From contig NZ_VUOH01000003.1 in assembly GCF_015390235.1 (NCBI RefSeq), positions 186,001 to 250,000 of the forward strand: 64,000 bases of DNA, read 5' to 3'. Each line of letters begins with the position of its first letter. The first letter of the stretch is position 1. The DNA comes from Quadrisphaera sp. INWT6 (GTDB taxonomy: Bacteria > Actinomycetota > Actinomycetes > Actinomycetales > Quadrisphaeraceae). The notes beneath the pieces were generated by a model that ran no database searches, was not told where the DNA came from, and saw only the letters and a program-made list of their open reading frames with translations. Below, piece by piece: positions 9,507 through 18,853 of this stretch. The translations under genes and the position numbers were made by a program.

Positions 9507-9776
9507 ACGCGACGCAGCTGCGCATCCACCCCCTCGCTGGAGGGGGCAGGGGCCTCCGCCCAGCGGGTCCGGCACAGGCCGAGGGGGCCAGCCTGCCGGT
9601 GTTCGCCCTGGTGCTGCTGCTGGTCGGGGTGCACCGCGACCGGCGCGGCCGCTGGTCCCGGGGCGCCTCGCGACGGCCCTGCTGGCTGCGTGCGACCTCA
9701 CCGACTGGAACGCGAAGGACGTGGACCGCTGAGCCGCCGGACCGCTGAGCCACCGCCCCGGGGGTAGTGGCAGCAC

Positions 9777-10613
9777 GTGGACCTCGACATCACCGGACGG
9801 ACCGTCCTCATCACCGGCGCCAGCGGCGGGATCGGTGAGGAGACGGCGCGTCAGCTGCTCGCCGAGGGTGCCCGCGTGGTCATCACCGACCTCGACGAAG
9901 CGGGCCTGCGGCACGCCGCAGAGCGCCTGCGCGGCGCCGGCGGCGGCCACGGGAGCGGCGGGCACGGGAGCGGCGGGGTCGCTGCGGCGGTCGCCGCTGA
10001 CGTCACCAGCACGCCCGACGTCGAGCGGCTGGTCCGCGCCGCTGAGGAGGCGCTCGGGGGCGGTGTCGACGTCCTGGTCCACACCGCGGGCACCACCGGC
10101 GCCACCGGCGCCTTCCACGAGCTCGACGACGACGGCTGGCTGGCCACCATGGACCTGAACTTCTTCTCCGCGGTGCGCCTGTGCCGCCTGCTCGCCCCGC
10201 GCATGGCCGAGCGCGGCTGGGGGCGCATCGTGCTGCTGGCCAGTGAGGACCCGCTGAACGCCTACGTCGACGACATGCCCTACAACGCCTCCAAGGCGGC
10301 GCTGCTGACGACCACCAAGGGCCTGTCGAAGACCTACGGCGCCTCGGGGGTGCTGGTGAACGCCGTCTCCCCGGCGTTCATCCAGACGGACATGACCGAC
10401 GCGATGATGCGCGAGCGCGCCGAGAAGGACGGGACGACCTTCGAGGAGGCGGTCGAGCACTTCCTGGACACCGAGCGCCCGGGCATCGTGCTGCGCCGCC
10501 GGGGGCGTGTCGAGGAGGTGGCCGCCGTGATCGCGTTCCTGGTCTCCGAGCGCGCCAGCTTCGTCACCGGGAGCAACTACCGGGTGGACGCCGGGTCCGT
10601 CGCCGTCATCTGA
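9777..10613 (+). CDS. Short-chain dehydrogenase/reductase (SDR)
   Basis: This is an NAD(P)-dependent oxidoreductase of the classical SDR type, 278 residues. The cofactor loop TGASGGIG lies at about residues 13-20. The active-site serine is in LLASED and the Tyr-Lys pair is in YNASK, with NAVSPAFIQT after it. The C-terminus ends in FVTGSNYRVDAGS, typical of the FabG-like group. A glycine/histidine-rich insert (about residues 60-73, GGHGSGGHGSGG) replaces a surface loop and is unusual. The start is a GTG with little Shine-Dalgarno signal. Neighbours do not identify the substrate. Confidence 0.9.
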   Translation: MDLDITGRTVLITGASGGIGEETARQLLAEGARVVITDLDEAGLRHAAERLRGAGGGHGSGGHGSGGVAAAVAADVTSTPDVERLVRAAEEALGGGVDVLVHTAGTTGATGAFHELDDDGWLATMDLNFFSAVRLCRLLAPRMAERGWGRIVLLASEDPLNAYVDDMPYNASKAALLTTTKGLSKTYGASGVLVNAVSPAFIQTDMTDAMMRERAEKDGTTFEEAVEHFLDTERPGIVLRRRGRVEEVAAVIAFLVSERASFVTGSNYRVDAGSVAVI

Positions 10614-10880
10614 CGCTGAGCAGACGCCCTTCGGCTCCCGGACCGTCGGCCTGCGCAGCGGCCGCCGTGGGCGACAGCGGCCGGCGGCCGGCGACCTGCC
10701 GGTCGCTGCAGCGCGACGAGGAGGCGCCTCGCCGGCAGGCGGCGCGGGACGGTCCTCGGTTCGCACCCGTGCTGCTGGCCCGTCTGGCCTGGTGGAGCGG
10801 GCGCGTTCGTCATGGCGCTGGGCAGCCGGACCTCCGGTCCTGCGGTCCTGCGGTCCCGCGTCGCGAGCGCAGCGTGCAGG

Positions 10881-12128
10881 TCAGGCTCCCGGTGCCCCCT
10901 CCGCCGCCGCTCCGGGCTGTGGGGGCAGCGCCGCCGGCGCCACCCGCTTCTCGGCGTTCCAGGTGACCACCGCGGCCCACGCCACCGCGGCGAGCGGCAC
11001 CGACAGCACCGCTCCGACGACTCCACCCAGCACGGTCCCCGCCGTCAGCGCGAGGAGGATGGCCAGCGGGTGCAGCGAGAGGGCGCGCCCCAGCAGCACC
11101 GGCTGCAGCAGGTTGCCCTCCACCTGGTTGACCACCACCACGATCCCGATGACCACCAGCGCCGAGACGGGCCCCACGGTGACCAGCGCGACCAGAGCGG
11201 CCACGACACCCGCCGCGACGGCTCCCACGATCGGGATGAACGCGGCGACGAAGGTCAGCAGGGCGATCGGCAGCGCCAGCGGCACCCCGACCACCGCCAC
11301 CCCCGCGCCGATGAGGACGGCGTCGACCAGCGCCACGGTCGCGGTGCCGCGCACGTAGCCGCCCAGCACCACCGCGGACCGCTGCCCGACCCGCTCCAGA
11401 CGGCGGTGGCGAGGGCCGTGGACGCCGCTGATGAGGAAGGCCCAGATGCGCGGCCCGTCCTTGAGGAAGTAGAAGAGCAGGAACAGCGCCAGCACCGTTC
11501 CCGTCGCGACCTGGGTGATGACCCCCAGCCCCGCCAGCGCCCCGGAGCGGAAGCCCGCCCCGGTCAGGACGCCGACGGCGGCGTCGCGGGCCTGCTCCAC
11601 CTGTGCGTCGCTGACCGGGAGACCCCCCTCGACCACGAAGCGCTGGACCTCGGCGAAGCCCTCCTGCGCACTGGCCTGCAGCTGGGGCCACTGGTCGCGG
11701 ACACCCCCGACGACGGCCCAGCCCACGGCCGTCAGGACGACGGCTCCACCGAGCAGCACCAGCCCCGTGGCCACCCCGCGTCCCAGGCCGCGGCCCACCA
11801 GCCACCGCACCAGGGGAGCCGCCGCCGCGGCGACGAGCGCCGCGAGCAGCAGGGGGACGACGACCAGCCGCAGCTGCAGGCAGGCGTAGACCACCACCAC
11901 GCCGAGCAGGACGAGGAGGAGGAGCTGCAGGCTCCGGGTGGCGGTCCGCCCCAGGCCGTCGGCCCACGGTGAGGTGGGCGGTGCTGCCAGGACGGGAGGC
12001 TCGGCGACCGGGGCCCCGGAGGTCCCCGCGCCTGCTGGGCCGGCCTCGTCGGAGGAGCCGGGCTGGTCGGGCTGGTCGGGCTGGTCGGGCACACGTCGAC
12101 GGTCCAGCACCCCGGGTCGCGTGTCCAC
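10881..12128 (-). CDS. AI-2E family (PerM/TqsA-like) membrane transporter
   Basis: This 415-residue membrane protein has a Pro/Gln-rich cytoplasmic N-terminus of about 70 residues, several hydrophobic segments, a soluble central part (VEQARDAAVGVLTGAGFRSG) and the family segment LFLLFYFLKDGPRIW. The final helices include VVVVNQVEGNLLQPVLLGRA, which is diagnostic of AI-2E/PerM proteins. Family members export autoinducer-2 or act as Na+/H+ antiporters, and the substrate here is unknown. The tail is Ala/Gly/Pro-rich. It is transcribed away from the GGDEF-EAL gene and converges on the SDR gene. Confidence 0.9.
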   Translation of the reverse strand: MDTRPGVLDRRRVPDQPDQPDQPGSSDEAGPAGAGTSGAPVAEPPVLAAPPTSPWADGLGRTATRSLQLLLLVLLGVVVVYACLQLRLVVVPLLLAALVAAAAAPLVRWLVGRGLGRGVATGLVLLGGAVVLTAVGWAVVGGVRDQWPQLQASAQEGFAEVQRFVVEGGLPVSDAQVEQARDAAVGVLTGAGFRSGALAGLGVITQVATGTVLALFLLFYFLKDGPRIWAFLISGVHGPRHRRLERVGQRSAVVLGGYVRGTATVALVDAVLIGAGVAVVGVPLALPIALLTFVAAFIPIVGAVAAGVVAALVALVTVGPVSALVVIGIVVVVNQVEGNLLQPVLLGRALSLHPLAILLALTAGTVLGGVVGAVLSVPLAAVAWAAVVTWNAEKRVAPAALPPQPGAAAEGAPGA

Positions 12129-12181
12129 CGGAAGGGAGGCAGGGCGCGGCTGCGCCGCTCAGCCCGACGTCGGTGGACCCG

Positions 12182-14014
12182 ATGGTTGCCCTGGCCATCA
12201 AGGTGCACGACGGTGCGACCGATGCGTCCACCATGCCCCGCGCTCTCGTCAACGCCTCCCGCGTCAGCGCACGCACCAAGACCGCCACCACGGGCTGCCT
12301 CTACCTCACCGGCGGCGCCGCGGGCGCCCTGACCACCGCAGCGGTCTGGGGCGCCCCGCGCCCCGCGACCGTGGTGCTGCTGGTGCTGACCCTGCTCGCC
12401 GTCCTCACGGGTGCGTCCCTGCTCACCTGGGGGCACCGCGCCCCGCAGTGGGTCATCCACGTCGTGGTCGCCTCGGGCTCCTTCCTGATCGCCACCGCGG
12501 TGGTGCTCAGCCACGACGACACCGCAGCGATGGGCGTGGCCACCGTCTTCGCGCTGTGCGCCATCGGCATCCTGTACTTCTTCGGCCGGCGCCAGAGCCA
12601 GCTCCACGCGGCCGTGCAGCTGGCCGCCGTGGTGGTCAGCCTCACCTGGCGCGGGTTCCACCCCGGGGTGGTGGGTGCGGTGGTCCTGGTGCAGCTCGCG
12701 GTGGTCGTCACCGTCGGGCGGCTGGTCACCCGAGCCGCCGACAGCGTCCTGGACAGCCTCACCGGGCTGCCCAACCGCCGCGGCTTCGACGAGCACCTCG
12801 AGCGGGCGAGTGCCACCGCCCACCGGACCGGCGGTCCCCTGGCGCTGGCCCTCATCGACGTCGACCACTTCAAGGCGGTCAACGACCGCGGCGGCCACGT
12901 CGCCGGGGACGCCCTGCTGCAGCACCTGGCGGCCCGGTGGGCGGGTCTGGTCCCGGCCGGAGCCCGGCTGAGCCGCTACGGCGGGGACGAGTACGCCGTG
13001 GTCGCCTCCGGCCCCTCAGCAGCGGGTCTCGTCGAGCTGTGCGACCAGCTCCGCGGAGCCGCAGCACCGACGTCGGTCTCGGCGGGCGTCGCCGAGCTCA
13101 GCGCCGGCGAGAGCTGCGCGTCCCTGGTGCGCCGGGCCGATGCCGCTCTGTACGCGGCCAAGGCCGCGGGACGGGCGTGCACGCGCACCGCAGCGCCTGA
13201 TGACGACGCGCTCGCCGTGGAGCTGGCCGCTGCCATCGCCGGCGGCGCGCTCGACGTGGTCCTGCAGCCCGTCGTGCGTCCCGCGAGCCGGGAGGTCGTC
13301 GGGTTCGAGTCCCTGGTCCGGTGGGACCACCCCGAGCGGGGGCAGGTCCCTCCGGGGTGCTTCGTCCCCCTGGCGGAGCGGACCGGGCAGGTGGCCGCAC
13401 TGGGGCGCCTCGTGCTGGAGCGCGCCTGTCGCGACGCCGGGCTGCTGCGCGCGGCGGTGGGTCGTGAGGTCCTGCTGACCGTCAACGCCTCCGGACACCA
13501 GCTCGTCGACGCCGGCTTCGTCGACGAGGTCGCTGCGGTGCTCGTGGACACCGGCTGGCCGGCGGAGCAGCTGGTGGTGGAGGTGACCGAGAGCACCGTG
13601 GAGATCGCCTCCACGCAGGCGTTGAGGACCCTGGCCCAGCTGCGCGAGCTGGGTGTCGCGGTGGCGATCGACGACTTCGGGACCGGCTACTCCGCCTTCA
13701 GCCACCTGGACACCCTGCCGGCGGACTACCTCAAGCTCGACGCGGCCTTCACGGCCCAGATCACCACCAGCAGCCGGCGCGCCGCGATGCTGTCGGCCCT
13801 GCTGGACCTGGCCGACCAGCTGGGTCTGGTGGTGATCGCCGAGGGCGTCGAGAGCGCAGAGCACGCCAACCTGCTCAGCCTGCTGGGGTGTCCCCTGGCG
13901 CAGGGCTACTTCTACGCCCGCCCGGCCGGCGTGCACGACCTGCTCCGGCGACCGGCCGACGCCGGCTCGCTCCCTCGCCCGGTCTCCGCTCTCGTGAGCT
14001 CCGCCGGGGGCTGA
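12182..14014 (+). CDS. Membrane GGDEF-EAL protein (c-di-GMP turnover)
   Basis: The N-terminal ~190 residues hold about six hydrophobic helices. The GGDEF domain follows (DSLTGLPNRRGFDEHL, DVDHFKAVND, then RYGGDEYAVV near residue 266), then the EAL domain (ESLVRW near 375, LTVNASGHQL, EVTEST, AIDDFGTGYS near 496, YLKLDAAF, VIAEGVES, AQGYFYARP). The GGDEF signature reads GGDEY and the EAL signature reads ESL. The metal-binding and general-base residues of EAL are otherwise present, so phosphodiesterase activity is plausible. Cyclase activity with GGDEY is uncertain. ATG 12182 is used, and ATG 12233 is also possible. It probably shares a divergent promoter region with the AI-2E gene. Confidence 0.88.
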   Translation: MVALAIKVHDGATDASTMPRALVNASRVSARTKTATTGCLYLTGGAAGALTTAAVWGAPRPATVVLLVLTLLAVLTGASLLTWGHRAPQWVIHVVVASGSFLIATAVVLSHDDTAAMGVATVFALCAIGILYFFGRRQSQLHAAVQLAAVVVSLTWRGFHPGVVGAVVLVQLAVVVTVGRLVTRAADSVLDSLTGLPNRRGFDEHLERASATAHRTGGPLALALIDVDHFKAVNDRGGHVAGDALLQHLAARWAGLVPAGARLSRYGGDEYAVVASGPSAAGLVELCDQLRGAAAPTSVSAGVAELSAGESCASLVRRADAALYAAKAAGRACTRTAAPDDDALAVELAAAIAGGALDVVLQPVVRPASREVVGFESLVRWDHPERGQVPPGCFVPLAERTGQVAALGRLVLERACRDAGLLRAAVGREVLLTVNASGHQLVDAGFVDEVAAVLVDTGWPAEQLVVEVTESTVEIASTQALRTLAQLRELGVAVAIDDFGTGYSAFSHLDTLPADYLKLDAAFTAQITTSSRRAAMLSALLDLADQLGLVVIAEGVESAEHANLLSLLGCPLAQGYFYARPAGVHDLLRRPADAGSLPRPVSALVSSAGG

Positions 14015-14201
14015 CCGGCACCGGACGAGGCGTCCACCGCCCGCTCGCGCCACCCGCCGGAGCAGAGGCCACGTCGCGAGCATCCCCTCGGCCCGCTCCA
14101 CGGAGCTGCGCGCCCCCTGGTGGGCCCCTGGGAGCGCCACCGCTGGACCAGCCGGCGCAGGTGCGGGCCGTCCACCGTCGGGGGGACCCTAGGGTTGACT
14201 G

Positions 14202-15512
14202 GTGAGTCCCACGGGTCAGGCACTGCCTGACGTGCTCGATGCCGCACAGGACGCCTCCCCGGTGGACGCCGTCGAGGCGGTCACCCGCGAGCTGGGCAAG
14301 GCCCTGGGCGCGACGGCGGTCTCCTTCCTGATCGCTGACCTGTCAGGACGAGCGCTCATCCGCTTGACCCACACCCCCCTGAGAGCCGGTGTGAGAGCGG
14401 CTGCAGGTGGTCACACCGCCCAGGTGCGGGAGGTAGGTCCTGCAGGGGTGGAGCGCCTCCAGGAGCGGGAGTCGGCGAAGGCGGTCTCCTTCGACGGCGG
14501 TCCGGCCGAGCAGGCGGTCCGCACCCAGCAGGTCCAGGTCGTCGAGACCGGTGACCGGGGATGGGTGGTCCTGGCACCCGTCACCGAACGCGGCGAGGCG
14601 ATCGGCCTGGTGGAGCTGACCATGCCCACCCGACCGAGCCCTGCCCAGCAGGCGGAGGTCGCCCGCACCGCCTTCGTGCTCGCCTACGTCCTCATCGCCA
14701 GCCGCCGGCACACCGACCTGTTCGAGTGGGGCCAGCGCAGCGTGCCCTACTCCCTGTCCGCGGAGATCCAGCGGCGCCTGCTGCCCGCGGCCCTGACCTG
14801 CGAGGCGGGGGCGTTCACCCTGTCGGCCTGGCTGGAGCCGGCAGCTGAGATCGCCGGGGACACCTTCGACTACGTCCTGGCCCGTGACGAGCTGCACCTG
14901 TCGATGAGCGATGCGATGGGACACGGCGTCGCCAGCGCTCTGATGGCGACGCTGTGCCTGGGGGCGCTGCGCAACAGCCGCCGCCGAGGCGTCTCGCTGG
15001 TGGAGCAGGCGGCCTCGGCGAACAGCGCGCTGCACGAGCACCTGACCGGTGAGGGGCAGGAGGGCTTCGTCACCGGGGTGCTGGGCAGGGTGGACCTGCC
15101 CACCGGCAGGCTGAGCCTGCTCAACGCCGGTCACGCCCACCCCTACCTCGCGCGCAGGGACCGCGTCGAGCCGGTCCGGGTGGCCCCCGGTCTGCCGCTG
15201 GGCCTGTTCTCCGAGCTGGAGCACGGGTGGGCCGCGGTGGATCTCCTCCCCGGAGACCGGGTCGTGTTCGTCACCGACGGGATGCTGGAGCGCAACGCCG
15301 AGGCGGTGGACCTCGCTGCTCTCATCCGGGTCTCGCAGCACCTGCACCCGCGGGAGGCGACCCGAGCGCTGGCTGACGCGGTGGTCCGAGCGTGCGGCGG
15401 TGACCTGGCGGACGACGCGACGGTGATGGTGCTGGACTGGCACGGGAACCACGGCCGGGACCGCCGCACGACGTCCGGGGCCGAGGTCCACCGCGCCAGT
15501 CCTCGGAGCTGA
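14202..15512 (+). CDS. GAF plus SpoIIE-type PP2C serine phosphatase
   Basis: This 436-residue protein has a GAF-like sensor domain (about 15-165) followed by a PP2C-type phosphatase domain of the SpoIIE/RsbU family (about 195-425). Metal-binding Asp motifs are visible: EIAGDTFDYV, SDAMGHGVAS, VVFVTDGMLE and LADDATVMVLDW. An LLNAGHAHPYL segment is also typical. Such phosphatases dephosphorylate STAS anti-anti-sigma factors and so switch on alternative sigma factors. The nearby STAS protein lacks the usual serine, so its partner may be elsewhere. The GTG start at 14202 follows the GGDEF-EAL gene by 187 bp on the same strand. Confidence 0.9.
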   Translation: MSPTGQALPDVLDAAQDASPVDAVEAVTRELGKALGATAVSFLIADLSGRALIRLTHTPLRAGVRAAAGGHTAQVREVGPAGVERLQERESAKAVSFDGGPAEQAVRTQQVQVVETGDRGWVVLAPVTERGEAIGLVELTMPTRPSPAQQAEVARTAFVLAYVLIASRRHTDLFEWGQRSVPYSLSAEIQRRLLPAALTCEAGAFTLSAWLEPAAEIAGDTFDYVLARDELHLSMSDAMGHGVASALMATLCLGALRNSRRRGVSLVEQAASANSALHEHLTGEGQEGFVTGVLGRVDLPTGRLSLLNAGHAHPYLARRDRVEPVRVAPGLPLGLFSELEHGWAAVDLLPGDRVVFVTDGMLERNAEAVDLAALIRVSQHLHPREATRALADAVVRACGGDLADDATVMVLDWHGNHGRDRRTTSGAEVHRASPRS

Positions 15513-15649
15513 ACCGCCTCCTGCCGCGCAGAGCAGTCGCTGCTCGTGCGCGCTCGCCCTGTTGGAGCCCGGGAGGGGCCTGCCTCGCGGCTGCACCCCT
15601 CCACGGACCGCGGAGCCCTGCGGACGCTGGTGGCACGGGAGGGCCGACC

Positions 15650-16654
15650 TCAGGCGGTGAGCACCATCCGGAACCGCGGGCGACCCGCCATCATCGCGTC
15701 GAAGGCGTCCTGGGCGTCCTCCAGCGGCGCCTCCTCGATCATCGGGCGCACCCCCGTGAGCGCGGCGAAGCGCAGCGCGTCCTCGGAGTCCTTCGAGGTG
15801 CCGCTGGCGTGACCGGCCACGGTCCGGCTGCCGAGGATGAGGTTGACGGCGTCGAGCGCCAGCGGCTGCTGCGGGACCCCGACCACCACGAGGCGGCCCC
15901 GCGGACGCAGTCCCCCGGCGGTGCCGGCGATGGCCTCGGCGTCGGTGACGGTGGCCAGCACCGCGGCGGCCCCGCCGAGCCGCTGCAGGGCGCCGGCCAC
16001 ACCCCCCTCACCGGTAGCGGTGGAGTCGACGTAGTGGTGGGCACCCAGCTCCTCGGCGAACTCGCCCTTCTCGGCGCCGCGGGCCACCGCGACCACCTCG
16101 AAGCCCATCTTCGCGGCGTACTGCACGCCCAGGTGCCCCAGGCCGCCCAGGCCGATGACGGCCACGAGGTCACCCGCGAGCGCCCCGGAGGTGCGCAGTC
16201 CGTGGAAGGTGGTGACGCCGGCGCACATGAGGGGCGCGGCCTCGGCGTCGGTGAGCCCGTCCGGGACGGCGGCCAGCGCGTCGGCGGGGGCGAGCACGTG
16301 GTCGGCGTAGCCGCCGTCGAAGGACAGGCCGGTCACCCGGCCCTCGACGCAGGAGATGAGGTCGCCGCGGCGGCAGGGGTCGCAGCGGTAGCAGGCGCCG
16401 CCGAACCAGCCGATGCCGACGCGCTGGCCGACCTGCCACTGCGGCACGTCCTCGCCGACCTCCTCGACGCGCCCGGCGACCTCGTGGCCGGGGACCCGCG
16501 GGAACCCGCCCATCCCGCCGACCGCCATGGCGTCGCTGTGGCAGACGCCGCACGCCGCGACGCGCACGAGCACCTGCCCGCGACCCGGACGAGGGACCTC
16601 CCGCTCGACCACCTGGAGGCCGGAGTCGGGACCGCTGACCTGGATCGCTCGCAC
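15650..16654 (-). CDS. Zinc-dependent alcohol dehydrogenase (MDR family, AdhP-like)
   Basis: This 334-residue medium-chain dehydrogenase should oxidise alcohols or reduce aldehydes with NAD(P). Catalytic zinc ligands are in ACGVCHSD and PGHEVAG. The structural zinc Cys cluster is CYRCDPCRRGDLISC. The cofactor loop is VIGLGGLGHLG, and VEGRVTGLSFDGGYADHVLA resembles the AdhP/AdhA clade. It starts at GTG 16654 and converges on the phosphatase gene. No operon partner is seen. Confidence 0.94.
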   Translation of the reverse strand: MRAIQVSGPDSGLQVVEREVPRPGRGQVLVRVAACGVCHSDAMAVGGMGGFPRVPGHEVAGRVEEVGEDVPQWQVGQRVGIGWFGGACYRCDPCRRGDLISCVEGRVTGLSFDGGYADHVLAPADALAAVPDGLTDAEAAPLMCAGVTTFHGLRTSGALAGDLVAVIGLGGLGHLGVQYAAKMGFEVVAVARGAEKGEFAEELGAHHYVDSTATGEGGVAGALQRLGGAAAVLATVTDAEAIAGTAGGLRPRGRLVVVGVPQQPLALDAVNLILGSRTVAGHASGTSKDSEDALRFAALTGVRPMIEEAPLEDAQDAFDAMMAGRPRFRMVLTA

Positions 16655-16885
16655 GCGACCGTTCTACCCGGGCCGGACGGCGACGGCGCGTCGAGCCGGT
16701 CGACGCGCAGGTCGCAGACCTGAGTCGAGGGGCGCACCTGCGGAACGGCCCGGAGCGGCCCGGCGCGGTCCGGCCCGGCCGCAGGCGGTGCACGCCGCCT
16801 CCACCGAGGCGGTCCGGGTGGGCCGAACGGGTCCTGTCGCGCTCACCCTCCTCAAGCCCCTCCCCCGCGGTGCCGAGGCCGCGGG

Positions 16886-18853
16886 GTGACCACCGGACCC
16901 ACCCAGAACTACGCCGACCCCGACCTGGCGACCCAGCGCGCCAGGCCGGTGCTCGCGCTGGCGGTGCGCACGGCCGTCGCCGTCCTGCCGCTGGCGCTCG
17001 CGCTGGTCGTCGGCGCGGTGGCCGCGCTGGCTCTGCCTCCGGGTCGCGTGGGCCTGCCCGTGTGGCTGTGGCTGGTCGGCGTGGTGCTCGCCACGTCGGG
17101 GGTCCTGTTCGTCTGCTCCCGCCTGCTGCGGCGCCTGGCCCCGCTGTCAGCGCTGCTGCGGATCAGCCTGGTGCTGCCCGACGACGTGCCCCACCGCTTC
17201 GCCCTGGCCCGGCGGCGCTGGTCGCCCACCGCGCTCGAGAGCTCCACCTCCACCGAGGACGGGGGTCCGTCCCAGCGGCTGCTGGAGCTGGTGGCGACCC
17301 TCGCCGCTCACGACGGCAGGACCCGCGCCCACGCAGAGCGCGTCCAGGCCTACGCCGCCCTCATCGGTCGCGAGCTGGGCCTGTCCGACAGGGACGTGGG
17401 CCACCTGAGCTGGGCGGCGCTGCTGCACGACGTCGGCAAGGTCCACGTCGCCCCGGAGATCATCAACAAGGCCGGCAAGCCCTCGGAGGAGGAATGGGCC
17501 CAGCTGCAGGCACACCCCCACCACGGCGGTGAGCTGGTGGAACCGCTGCGCGGCTGGCTCGGCGACTGGCTGGACGGGGTCGAGCAGCACCACGAGCGCT
17601 TCGACGGCACGGGCTACCCCCGCCGACTGGCCGGGCAGGACATCTCCCTGGCAGCGCGCATCATCGCCGTCGCCGACACCTACGACGTGATCACCTCCGC
17701 GCGGTCGTACAAGAAGCCGATGTCGGCGGAGCAAGCCCGCGCCGAGATCATCCGGTGCGCCGGGGCGCAGTTCGACCCCGTCGTCGTGCGGGCGCTGCTG
17801 AGCGTCGGGATCGCCGAGCTGCGCCGGGTGGCGGGCCCGGCGACGCTGCTGGCGCTGCTGCCGGTGGCCATCGCCGCCCCGGCACAGGCCGCCCCCTCGG
17901 TCGGGGCGGTGCTGCAGGCCGCGGGGAGCCAGGCCGCGACAGCCGTCCTGGCCGCCGGGGTGGGCGTCACCGGCGGCGTGGCCACCGCCGACGTGCTCGC
18001 CGCGCCGGCCGCCGCACGGGTCCTGGTGGTCCAAGAGACCTCCGCGCCTTCAGCGGTGACGGCTGGCTCGAACGGTCCTCCTCGGGGTGCCGCCTCCGGC
18101 ACGGACCAGTCGCGCGGTCAGGGGGCCAGCGACCCGGCGCAGGACGGTCAGGCCCGGCTGGAGGGTGCGATGCCCGCTGGCGCCACCCCCACGGAGACCG
18201 CCGTCGCTCCCGAGCCGGGTGCCTCGACGCCGGCGCCAGGAGCCACCGGGGACGCCGCCACCGGAGGAGCCTCGCCGGAGCCGCAGGCCCAGCAGACCGC
18301 AGCGCCTGTGGCGACCCCCTCGTCGGGCGACTCGTCGGAGAGGAGGGCCTCGGCTCCGGCGCCGGCGGCCGCACCTCAGAAGACCTCATCGGCCTCGCCG
18401 TCGGCAGCTCCCCCGACGCCGCCGGCGCGCAGTGCGCCGGCAGCACCGGGGCCCAGTGCCCCGACCACCACCAGCCGCCCGACGGCGAGCAGCGGCACCG
18501 CGGCGGCCGATGACGCCGCCAGAGCTGCCCAGAAGACGGCGGACGACGCAGCGGCGAGGGCCGCCAAGGACGCCGCCGACGCAGCGAAGGCCGCCCAGGA
18601 CGCGGCGGCCAGGGCTGCCAAGGAGGCTGCCGACGCCGCCAAGAGGGCCAGCGACGCCGCCGGGAAGCTCACCGGCGGACTGACCAGCGGACTGACCGGC
18701 GGACTGACGGGGGGACGCACCTCCACCTCGTCGGTCGGCTCCTCCGGCTCTCCGGTGGCGACGCCCGCGCCGTCGACCAGCTCCCCCAGCAGCGGCGGAC
18801 TCATCGGGGGGCTGCTCGGCGGGGGGCCGCTGACCCCGTCGGTGCAGCGGTGA
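16886..18853 (+). CDS. Membrane HD-GYP domain protein with long low-complexity tail
   Basis: HD-GYP domains degrade c-di-GMP. Two N-terminal helices (about 22-50 and 56-78) are followed by the HD-GYP domain (about 128-312) with HD at 181-182 in LLHDVGK, HPHHGGEL at 210-217, HHERFDGTGYP at 235-245 and ADTYDVITSARSYK. The next 340 residues are unusual: a hydrophobic Ala-rich segment (315-380), a Pro/Ala/Thr/Ser-rich region (385-530), an Ala/Lys/Asp heptad-like stretch (about 535-600) and Gly-rich LTGGLTSGLTGG and GGLIGGLLGG repeats. The tail may be exported or span the envelope. The stop overlaps the GTG of a truncated transporter in a GTGA. The start at 16886 has no clear Shine-Dalgarno. Confidence 0.85.
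   Translation: MTTGPTQNYADPDLATQRARPVLALAVRTAVAVLPLALALVVGAVAALALPPGRVGLPVWLWLVGVVLATSGVLFVCSRLLRRLAPLSALLRISLVLPDDVPHRFALARRRWSPTALESSTSTEDGGPSQRLLELVATLAAHDGRTRAHAERVQAYAALIGRELGLSDRDVGHLSWAALLHDVGKVHVAPEIINKAGKPSEEEWAQLQAHPHHGGELVEPLRGWLGDWLDGVEQHHERFDGTGYPRRLAGQDISLAARIIAVADTYDVITSARSYKKPMSAEQARAEIIRCAGAQFDPVVVRALLSVGIAELRRVAGPATLLALLPVAIAAPAQAAPSVGAVLQAAGSQAATAVLAAGVGVTGGVATADVLAAPAAARVLVVQETSAPSAVTAGSNGPPRGAASGTDQSRGQGASDPAQDGQARLEGAMPAGATPTETAVAPEPGASTPAPGATGDAATGGASPEPQAQQTAAPVATPSSGDSSERRASAPAPAAAPQKTSSASPSAAPPTPPARSAPAAPGPSAPTTTSRPTASSGTAAADDAARAAQKTADDAAARAAKDAADAAKAAQDAAARAAKEAADAAKRASDAAGKLTGGLTSGLTGGLTGGRTSTSSVGSSGSPVATPAPSTSSPSSGGLIGGLLGGGPLTPSVQR

Noticed and set aside
7125..10766. 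Very long minus-strand frame (about 1200 codons)
   Set aside because: It is antisense to five genes with clear domains and has no family features. High GC removes stop codons.
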